Shown piece by piece: positions 6,890-12,070 of a stretch of 12,070 nucleotides of DNA (position 1 is its first letter; each line of letters begins with the position of its first letter). The notes beneath the pieces are model-generated. The model was not told the DNA's origin and made no database searches. It was given only the letters and a program-made list of their open reading frames with translations. Source of the DNA: Chloroflexota bacterium (GTDB lineage: Bacteria > Chloroflexota > Anaerolineae > Anaerolineales > UBA11858). The stretch covers positions 455-12,524 of the forward strand of contig DOTA01000083.1 in assembly GCA_003513015.1 (NCBI GenBank), given 5' to 3'. Both the position numbers and the translations under genes were made by a program.

Positions 6890-7381
6890 TTACTCTTCTT
6901 CGGCACCGAAGGCCGCGCGCAGTTTAGCTTCGTCATCGTTAGAGAGGGAGGTTTGGATAATTTTGGGCGAAAAGCCTTCCAGACGCTCCAAAACTTTATC
7001 GGCGGTGACATCGCTCACCAGCAGAAAGAGGGCAGAATGACCCAGCTCGATGGTGCTGCCCACTTCTTTGATGAATTTGTCATCTACGCCAATATCGGAA
7101 AACGCGCCGGATAACGCACCAGTGACAGCCCCCACCGCTAATCCCAACCAGGGAGCCCAGAAGAGCATTCCAATCAGCATGCCCCAGAATGCGCCGCCCC
7201 AAGCGCCCGCACCGACTAGGCTGACAGCCTGTTTGACTTTGACTTTGCCATCGGGTTTGCGCACAACCACGGCGGCATCTTCGAGTGTGATGATGTGCTC
7301 TTTTTGCATGCCTACGAGCGCATCCCGCATCTCTGCAGCTCCCGTGGGGGTCTCAAATGCAAAAACAAATAAATTACTCAT
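6890..7381 (-). CDS. DUF1269-family glycine-zipper protein (copy 2)
   Basis: 163 residues, a diverged paralogue of the protein at 5335-5829. Both open MSN-(I/L)-x-x-FAFE, carry DA-(V/A)-V near residue 36, a Gly-rich hydrophobic centre (here about 57-93, GAGAWGGAFWGMLIGMLFWAPW onward in two parts) and a D-(I/V)-G-(I/V)-x-D-x-FI motif at about 96-104. This copy has more Trp and Phe in the zipper (W61, F65, W66, F74, W75, W78) and a single Ala/Pro break, suggesting a re-entrant or hairpin membrane segment. AAGGAG (complement of 7389-7394) lies seven bases before the ATG. Upstream are a near-consensus promoter and the terminator of the holin-family gene. The function is unknown; it is probably membrane-associated. 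Confidence 0.85.
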   Translation of the reverse strand: MSNLFVFAFETPTGAAEMRDALVGMQKEHIITLEDAAVVVRKPDGKVKVKQAVSLVGAGAWGGAFWGMLIGMLFWAPWLGLAVGAVTGALSGAFSDIGVDDKFIKEVGSTIELGHSALFLLVSDVTADKVLERLEGFSPKIIQTSLSNDDEAKLRAAFGAEEE

Positions 7382-7394
7382 GGATGGTCTCCTT

Positions 7395-7423
7395 TTTATA
7401 CGAAATATATCATAGGATGTAAA
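7395..7423 (-). promoter_or_regulatory. Near-consensus promoter overlapping the RBS of DUF1269 copy 2
   Basis: On the minus strand, TTTACA (complement of 7418-7423), a 17-base spacer and TATAAA (complement of 7395-7400), each one mismatch from consensus. The predicted transcription start (about 7388-7389) falls inside the AAGGAG site, so a transcript from here would have an almost absent leader. It is either a leaderless start or a coincidental match in AT-rich DNA. Confidence 0.4.
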
Positions 7424-7466
7424 AAAACATCCCTTCTTTCAAATCCGAAAGAAAGGATGTTTTTTT
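7421..7466 (-). terminator. Strong terminator after the holin-family gene
   Basis: 20-base arms (7421-7440 and 7447-7466) around the loop AAATCC, including A/T-runs of seven at each end. One position is a C-A mismatch in plus-strand RNA but a G-U wobble in minus-strand RNA, so the structure is best suited to minus-strand transcripts, that is, to the gene ending at 7500. Confidence 0.88.
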
Positions 7467-7499
7467 ATGTGGTGCAAAAGGTTGCGGTCAAACGAATTT

Positions 7500-7865
7500 C
7501 TAATCGTCGATCAGGAAGAGTGAGAGGAAGAAAGATACCACACTGATCACCAACCCGCCCCAGAATGCCGGCCAAAAGCCATCCACAACAAACCCGATAT
7601 TGAACCAGCTTTGAGCCATCCAAGAGGCCAGCCACAAGGTGAAGCCATTGACTACCAGCATGAACAAGCCCATGGTGAGGATAATGAACCCACACGAAAG
7701 GAAAGCCAGAATCGGGCGGATGAAGATGTTGACGAAACCTAAGATGATTCCCATCACGGCCACAGCAAACCAGGCGCGGTTATCCGTGATTTCGATCCCA
7801 GGAATCACCAACACGGCCACAAATAGGGAAACGACAGTGATGATCCAACGAATGAAAAGTTTCAT
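7500..7865 (-). CDS. Phage_holin_4_2 (DUF360) family four-helix membrane protein
   Basis: 121 residues with four hydrophobic helices (about 8-23, 32-49, 53-77, 97-118). The family signature GIILGFVNIFIRPIL (39-53), with Asn-x-x-Ile-Arg-Pro, is present, as is the amphipathic WMAQSWF segment before the last helix. Members are called 'phage holin family' because of helix topology, but most are chromosomal membrane proteins of unknown role, and no endolysin or phage gene is nearby. AAGGAG (complement of 7872-7877) lies six bases before the ATG. The propeller protein gene ends 74 bases upstream in the same direction, so co-transcription is possible, and a strong terminator follows. Helices and family are seen directly; function is not inferable. 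Confidence 0.88.
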   Translation of the reverse strand: MKLFIRWIITVVSLFVAVLVIPGIEITDNRAWFAVAVMGIILGFVNIFIRPILAFLSCGFIILTMGLFMLVVNGFTLWLASWMAQSWFNIGFVVDGFWPAFWGGLVISVVSFFLSLFLIDD

Positions 7866-7892
7866 ATTTTGCTCCTTATGAGTTTGTTGTAT

Positions 7893-7923
7893 CCGCGGGT
7901 TGGGTAAGCTACCTTCGCCGCGG
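7893..7923. repeat. CCGCGG-armed hairpin between propeller and holin-family genes
   Basis: CCGCGG at 7893-7898 and again at 7918-7923 form the outer stem, and GGTA (7903-7906) with TACC (7910-7913) the inner stem with loop AGC. It lies in the 74-base gap between the two minus-strand genes with no T-run. It could be an mRNA-processing or stability hairpin rather than a terminator. Confidence 0.5.
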
Positions 7924-7939
7924 TTAGTGTGATTTCAGT

Positions 7940-10183
7940 CTAACGCCACGTCCACGAATAATCCTCAGCCGAGTTATGGGTGGCATTATAGAGGTTGTTG
8001 CCATTTTTATCCATCACGTAGATTTCTGAGTTGCCATCTCGATTGGTGGTGAAGGCAATCCAATCTCCATCGCGAGACCAGGTTGACAGCGAATCATTGG
8101 CAGAGTTACGGGTCAGATTTACCAAGCCGGAGCCATCTTCGAAAACACTGTAAATCTCCTGGTTGCCGTCGCGGTTCGAGGTAAACAAGATCGTTCCACC
8201 GCTGGAGGCGGCCGCGGGCTGGCTATCACTGGCTCCATTATTACTCAAGTTACGGGGTTGGTCGCCATTTGATTTCATGGCATACACTTCCTGGTTACCA
8301 TCACGATCGGTAGTAAAGGCAATCCATTCAGAACCACCCAAAATTCCGCCAGATCTAAACCAGCTTGGCTGGGTATCACTGGCACCGTTGTTCGTCAGGT
8401 TAACAGGTTCTTCACCGCCGCCCGCTGGCATCGAGAAGATTTCCCAGTTGCCAGTGCGATCTGATTCAAAGGCTATCTGTGCGCCATTCGGAGACCAGGT
8501 CGGGTTGCGGTCATTTGAACCGGAGCCTTCGGTCAGGTTAATCAGGTTGGTGCCATCCGGGTTCATGGTGAAGATGTCACCATTTCGCGCGAATGCAATC
8601 CGGCCGCCATCCGGCGACCACTCCGCTTGCGTGGCATTCTCGGTTCCGGCAATCATTACGGGCGTAAAGTTCCAGGTTTGCAACTTGAAGAGCGCCGGCG
8701 TACCATTACGGGTTGATTCGAAAATGATCTCGCCGCGTAAGGATGGTGCCGGAGGTTCGGTCGGGGCCTCAGTCGGGGCCTGCGTGGGAGCATCCGTGGG
8801 ACCTACCGTTGGCGGCACAGCCGTGGTTGTCTCTGAAGGAATCGGGGTCTGTGACGGTGTTTCGGTCAGGGTTGCCGTAGCAGTCCCGGTAGGGGTTTCT
8901 GAGGGTGTTACCGTGGCAGTTTCAGTGAAGGTCGGTTCAGGGGTGTTGGTGGGCACACCTGCCGTCAACTGTGCGGATTGGGTCTCTTGGGCGATCACCG
9001 TAGTGGTCGCGGCAATTATGGCTGCCGCCGTCGCATCTTGATTGGCCGTCTGATCGCCGCGCCAGTTGACGAAAAAGATCGCCATACAGATCATCATAAT
9101 GCACAAAACCAAAACAATCGGCAGCACCCAGATGGGGACCAAAGCCTGATCGACCACTTCGCCGTTGTGGGTTTGGGTTTCACCACTCGAAGAGCGGATA
9201 TGCGCTGAATACGGGTAGGCTACTTTGCCGCCAATAAAAGGCCGCTGGCGCAAACCTGCCCGGAAAACCGTACTTACAGCTTTGCCTTCGGGGATACGCA
9301 CTTCTTGGAGTTTGGCCTGATTGAATACCCACTGCTCATTTTCTACGCTGCCAACCTCGAAGGCCAATTGATCTTCGTGGCTCTGCCAAGTAATCGTAAA
9401 GGTATCGCGCACATTGCCTTCGTTTTTGATGCCAATTTGGGCATTTTGCACCGCCTCCATGCGCGGCGGCTGCAACTCACTGCTGAACTGCGAAAAAGCG
9501 GCAATCGTCAGCGTGCAATCGGCTTCAACCAGTTGATCAGGTGCGGCCTCACTGATGATTTGGATGTGGAAGGCATGCCGCCCGGCCCGGCTTTCGGCGC
9601 TGCGGGGGGGCTGAATTGTAATCGGGATTTCGCGCTGCTCTCCCGGCCCTAATTTGGTCACCGGTGAGGGGGTTGATACCCACCCCATAGAGATTCCCTC
9701 AATTTTCATGCGCAGCGTGTCTTCGGTCAGCCCATTGTTGATCAGTACAAGCGTGAAAGTGGTATTGCTGCCCGGTGCAACCGTAAATTGCACGGAATCC
9801 ATCAACAGGCCGATCCGCCCCTGAACTTCGAGGGTGGCCACGGTCAATTGAATATCGATCTCTGTAAATTGGCTGGGGATTTTTTGGCTGGTTGCGCGAA
9901 TTTTAACGGGATACTGCCCCACGCTGGTTTCTGTCAGGGCGGGGGCCTGAATAATCAGGGCGATCTCTTTTTCTTGCCCGGGGGCCAGATTCACATTGGG
10001 GGATGCCGTAGAAATCCAACTTGCCGGAATCCCTCCCACACTCAGAGAAAAGATATCATCTTCCAATCCCTGGTTGCGTAAAGTCAGCTCAATCGTGGTG
10101 TTTCCCGCGGGAGCCACCGAATATTCCGTTTCTCCCGCGACCATACCAATACGCCCCTGATTTTCAAATGGATTCTCACTCAT
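7940..10183 (-). CDS. Ig-like tandem / TM / PD40 (TolB-like) propeller membrane protein
   Basis: 747 residues if started at the third of three consecutive ATGs (10181-10183), which sits seven bases from GGAGG (complement of 10191-10195). The first ATG is only one base from it. Architecture: Ig-like domain 1 (about 9-119) and domain 2 (about 121-230), tandem copies both opening QGRIG and sharing TVAPGSNTT-like and WxST motifs, resembling COG1470/NEW3-type modules; a third, diverged beta domain (about 232-345); one membrane helix (349-373); an Ala/Gln-rich coil; a Thr/Pro linker (410-480); then six PD40 blades (484-747) with WSPDG-x-x-IAF and DRxGNxEIY repeats, as in the TolB propeller. There is no N-terminal signal peptide. 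Cell-surface binding or a sensor role is inferred only. A perfect TATAAT lies upstream at 10225-10230. Confidence 0.85.
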   Translation of the reverse strand: MSENPFENQGRIGMVAGETEYSVAPAGNTTIELTLRNQGLEDDIFSLSVGGIPASWISTASPNVNLAPGQEKEIALIIQAPALTETSVGQYPVKIRATSQKIPSQFTEIDIQLTVATLEVQGRIGLLMDSVQFTVAPGSNTTFTLVLINNGLTEDTLRMKIEGISMGWVSTPSPVTKLGPGEQREIPITIQPPRSAESRAGRHAFHIQIISEAAPDQLVEADCTLTIAAFSQFSSELQPPRMEAVQNAQIGIKNEGNVRDTFTITWQSHEDQLAFEVGSVENEQWVFNQAKLQEVRIPEGKAVSTVFRAGLRQRPFIGGKVAYPYSAHIRSSSGETQTHNGEVVDQALVPIWVLPIVLVLCIMMICMAIFFVNWRGDQTANQDATAAAIIAATTTVIAQETQSAQLTAGVPTNTPEPTFTETATVTPSETPTGTATATLTETPSQTPIPSETTTAVPPTVGPTDAPTQAPTEAPTEPPAPSLRGEIIFESTRNGTPALFKLQTWNFTPVMIAGTENATQAEWSPDGGRIAFARNGDIFTMNPDGTNLINLTEGSGSNDRNPTWSPNGAQIAFESDRTGNWEIFSMPAGGGEEPVNLTNNGASDTQPSWFRSGGILGGSEWIAFTTDRDGNQEVYAMKSNGDQPRNLSNNGASDSQPAAASSGGTILFTSNRDGNQEIYSVFEDGSGLVNLTRNSANDSLSTWSRDGDWIAFTTNRDGNSEIYVMDKNGNNLYNATHNSAEDYSWTWR

Positions 10184-10195
10184 CATCATTCCTCC

Positions 10196-10211
10196 GTAGA
10201 TATCTATCTAC
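10196..10211. repeat. 6-bp inverted repeat in the leader of the propeller gene
   Basis: GTAGAT (10196-10201) and ATCTAC (10206-10211), loop ATCT, directly upstream of the GGAGG site. In the mRNA it would place a small hairpin against the ribosome binding site; alternatively it is a weak operator. It is short enough to be chance. Confidence 0.3.
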
Positions 10212-10224
10212 CTAAAATTGTCTA

Positions 10225-10230
10225 ATTATA
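10225..10230 (-). promoter_or_regulatory. Candidate -10 box for the propeller gene
   Basis: Perfect TATAAT on the minus strand (complement of ATTATA at 10225-10230), giving a transcription start near 10218 and a leader of about 35 bases. The region at the -35 position (AATCAC at 17 bases) is a poor match, so the element may need an activator or may not be used. It would allow expression independent of the gene at 10279-11190. Confidence 0.45.
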
Positions 10231-10278
10231 CCGAAAAAGCCATATTTGTGATTTTTCACTCGAAGGGTAAAGCTAATT

Positions 10279-11190
10279 TTATGGGCTATCCCAATAAGCC
10301 AGATAGTCGTATTCCACCGTGAAGTTTTCGGTTACTTCTGAGGCAATGAAAAATCCAATCAGCCCTTTTCCGATGTAGGTGCTGTCGTAAACTTCTGCAA
10401 CCATCGTGTCATTGATGTAAAGTGTGATCCGGTCGCCGGTGGTTTGAATGCCAAGCTTGTTAGGTTCGCCCGACCCAACTTTGATCTTATCATTCACGGT
10501 GTAATCGATCAGGGTTTCGCGTTGGTAAGTTTCGCTATCCCAATAGGATAGCCAGAATTCCTGGTTGCAGGTAACCCCAAACATATAACCGCGTTTTGTG
10601 CTGGCACCCCGGAAGAAGATCCCGTAGCGGTCTCGTTCGCCGCAGTCACCAGCTATACGGGCTACCGTTTCGAGGTAGAAATCCTGAATTTTCGGCCAGG
10701 TTACTTCCCAACAAGCGCCTGCGGGCACCCGCTTGGTGGTCTGAACGTATTTGCCGTTGCGAACGGAGGTCTTGAAACACTCATCATCAAAAAGGGTCCA
10801 GTAATCATCGGTCTCAAATTCGTCAATCCAGGTCGGGTCTCCCAATCCTTCCCCCGGTTTTTGGGTGGCACGTGTTGGGGTGATCGAGGGGATTTCTGTG
10901 CGCGTGGGCAACGGACGCGGCGTGTTCGTGGCTGTCCAGGTTGGCAAGGGGGTGCGCGTGGGCCAGGGGCTGGGGGTAAGCGTGCTTGTGGGGATGGCAG
11001 TAGGTAGGACTGGCGTAGCCGAAAAGGCGCTGGCCGCCTCCGCGATCGCGGTGTTGATATCGAGTGTAGGCGGCACACTGCTTTCACTGTTTTGGTTAGT
11101 CATCACCAAAAACACCGCGATACTGATGATACACAAGATGGCGATGATCAGGATCGCGATGATCCCTATGATGAGATTTCTATTTTTCAT
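10279..11190 (-). CDS. Membrane-anchored LamG/DUF1080-like beta-sandwich protein
   Basis: 303 residues: a short basic start (MKNRN), one strongly hydrophobic helix (about 6-30), a short polar segment, a Thr/Pro linker (about 59-108, with repeated TPxPTxT units), and a C-terminal domain (about 115-303) that reads as a concanavalin-like jelly roll of the DUF1080/LamG type. Pointers are WIDEFETDDYW, GIFFRGAS, GYMFGVTCNQEFWLSYW, NKLGIQTTGDRITLYIND and GLIGFFIASE. This suggests carbohydrate or glycoconjugate binding outside the membrane; catalytic activity is not evident. Four cysteines (138, 160, 183, 208) could form disulfides. A lipoprotein cleavage site is not supported, because Cys20 is preceded by Leu. 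GGGAGG (complement of 11200-11205) lies nine bases before the ATG, and the upstream phosphoesterase gene ends 24 bases away, so the two form an operon. Confidence 0.82.
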   Translation of the reverse strand: MKNRNLIIGIIAILIIAILCIISIAVFLVMTNQNSESSVPPTLDINTAIAEAASAFSATPVLPTAIPTSTLTPSPWPTRTPLPTWTATNTPRPLPTRTEIPSITPTRATQKPGEGLGDPTWIDEFETDDYWTLFDDECFKTSVRNGKYVQTTKRVPAGACWEVTWPKIQDFYLETVARIAGDCGERDRYGIFFRGASTKRGYMFGVTCNQEFWLSYWDSETYQRETLIDYTVNDKIKVGSGEPNKLGIQTTGDRITLYINDTMVAEVYDSTYIGKGLIGFFIASEVTENFTVEYDYLAYWDSP

Positions 11191-11214
11191 ACTCGGAGGC
11201 CTCCCAAAGCAAGA

Positions 11215-12070
11215 TTAAGCGCGTACCAGCGTGATTTCGGTAACTTCGGGCGTGCAATTAACCCGTAGAGGAACATTGGTAGTTCCCAATCCGCGATTTG
11301 TATATAACCACATATTATTTACATTATACAGCCCCATAGGGTATTTCCACGAGAGGTAAGGTGTTGCCAGCGCGCCCACAAAAGGAAACCGCACTTGCCC
11401 GCCGTGACTGTGCCCCGAAAGTTGCAAGTGGATGCGCCCATCCTGAGAATACGTATCTGCCAGATCGGGTTCGTGCATCAGCAACACGGTCGGCGCGCCT
11501 TGGGGCCAGTTTTGCATCGCCGCCGCCAGATCAGGTTTGCCGCTCCAACCATCATCCAGGCTGGCCAAATAAAGTTGGGATTCACCCACAGAGATCGGCA
11601 AACCCTCATTCACCAGCAGCGGCAGGCGTTCCTGGCTGAAGGCCTGGGTGATCACTGTTACATTCGTCCAAATATCGTGATTTCCCAAACAGGCATACAC
11701 GCCGTGCCGGGCATTCAAGCGCGCGAGTGAGGGCACCAGGTCATAGATCGCCTGCACTTCATGCCAGACATAATCACCGGTCAGCACGGTTAAATCGGGG
11801 TTGAGTTGATTCGCCAATCTCACGGCCTGATCCACCAATTCAAGGGTGGTCAGCGGGAAAAGGTGGATATCGCTGATCTGAACGATGCGAAAACCTTCCA
11901 GGGCCAGGGGCAAACCAGGGATCGGGATGCGCACGCGCTCCACTACCAGATTCTGGTAATCATTGCTGAACCACATCCACGCCAGGGCACTTCCCAATCC
12001 GGCTAAAATACTGGCGCCGCTAATTTTTAGAAAACCTCGTCGGTTAAGGCGGGATTTGGAATCCGAATTT
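11215..12070 (-). CDS. Tat-exported metallophosphoesterase, YkuE-like (5' truncated)
   Basis: The minus-strand frame stays open to the right edge, so the start is outside the window. A TTG at 11995-11997 is not needed. All calcineurin-like metal-binding motifs are present in order: SDIHL, LTGDYV, LGNHD, LLMHEPD and SGHSHGGQ (the last near 11395-11415), giving a binuclear metal site for phosphodiester or phosphomonoester hydrolysis. Just upstream is a twin-arginine signal, NRRGFLK at 12025-12045, followed by a hydrophobic stretch (ISGASILAGLGSALAW), so the enzyme is exported folded and acts outside the membrane. B. subtilis YkuE, of the same COG1408 type, is also Tat-exported. The natural substrate is unknown; cell-wall or phospholipid phosphates are possible. 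It leads into the DUF1080-like gene 24 bases downstream. Confidence 0.9.
   Translation of the reverse strand, partial: NSDSKSRLNRRGFLKISGASILAGLGSALAWMWFSNDYQNLVVERVRIPIPGLPLALEGFRIVQISDIHLFPLTTLELVDQAVRLANQLNPDLTVLTGDYVWHEVQAIYDLVPSLARLNARHGVYACLGNHDIWTNVTVITQAFSQERLPLLVNEGLPISVGESQLYLASLDDGWSGKPDLAAAMQNWPQGAPTVLLMHEPDLADTYSQDGRIHLQLSGHSHGGQVRFPFVGALATPYLSWKYPMGLYNVNNMWLYTNRGLGTTNVPLRVNCTPEVTEITLVRA

Noticed and set aside
7500..7865. Prophage remnant suggested by the holin-family gene
   Set aside because: No endolysin, structural, integrase or att-like sequence is nearby, and the family is commonly chromosomal.
8163..9041. A 292-codon plus-strand open frame opposite the propeller gene
   Set aside because: It is antisense to the Thr/Pro linker and PD40 repeats. 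Its Val/Gly/Ser repetition is just the mirror of Thr/Pro codons, and it has no family motifs or ribosome binding site.
10184..10189. First two ATGs of the propeller gene as start
   Set aside because: They lie one and four bases from GGAGG, too close for good initiation. The third ATG, at seven bases, fits best.
11128..11136. Lipobox at Cys20 of the DUF1080-like protein
   Set aside because: The residue before the cysteine is leucine rather than Gly/Ala/Ser, and the cysteine sits inside a continuing hydrophobic helix. A simple membrane anchor is more likely.
11215..11997. Phosphoesterase starting at the TTG at 11995-11997
   Set aside because: The frame continues open to the edge and encodes a clear Tat signal upstream, so the TTG is an internal leucine codon.

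Overview
The window looks like chromosomal DNA from a bacterium of the Chloroflexota, probably class Anaerolineae. This is an inference from gene content and style: long Thr/Pro-rich linkers ending in TPT-type tails on surface proteins, paired DUF1269 glycine-zipper proteins, a TolB-like propeller membrane protein, and ordinary sigma70-type promoters with good Shine-Dalgarno sites. No sequence comparison was possible. I see no rRNA, tRNA, CRISPR array, transposase or phage structural gene.

Plus-strand half (1-5086), mostly housekeeping. A YbbR-repeat protein of the CdaR type, cut by the left edge, is followed 54 bases later by the double-GTPase ribosome assembly factor Der, and this pair ends at a strong hairpin terminator (2637-2673). 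A clear promoter (2814-2842) then starts a tight operon: signal peptidase I (lepB), deoxyribose-phosphate aldolase (deoC, overlapping or abutting lepB) and a short YgiT-type zinc-finger protein, closed by a second hairpin terminator (4579-4612). An MTH1-like NUDIX hydrolase begins only six bases after that terminator's T-run.

Convergence zone (5087-5334). Plus- and minus-strand genes meet here. The zone holds a bidirectional terminator with 16-bp arms and two further inverted repeats.

Minus-strand half (5335-12070), almost entirely envelope proteins. Reading in the direction of transcription: a metallophosphoesterase of the YkuE type with a twin-arginine signal (its start lies beyond the right edge); a membrane-anchored protein with a Thr/Pro linker and a LamG/DUF1080-like beta-sandwich; a 747-residue protein with two tandem Ig-like domains, one membrane helix, a Thr/Pro linker and a six-bladed PD40/TolB-like propeller; a four-helix Phage_holin_4_2 family protein; a DUF1269 protein; a six-helix DUF308/HdeD-like protein; and a second DUF1269 protein. 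The last four are small and hydrophobic or glycine-zipper rich. Each has its own strong Shine-Dalgarno site, and several are separated by terminators.

The best candidates for something undescribed are the clustered minus-strand envelope module, especially the Ig-TM-propeller protein with its puzzling topology, and a pair of nested-palindrome terminators that differ by compensatory base changes. Functions for the module beyond family assignment are inference.
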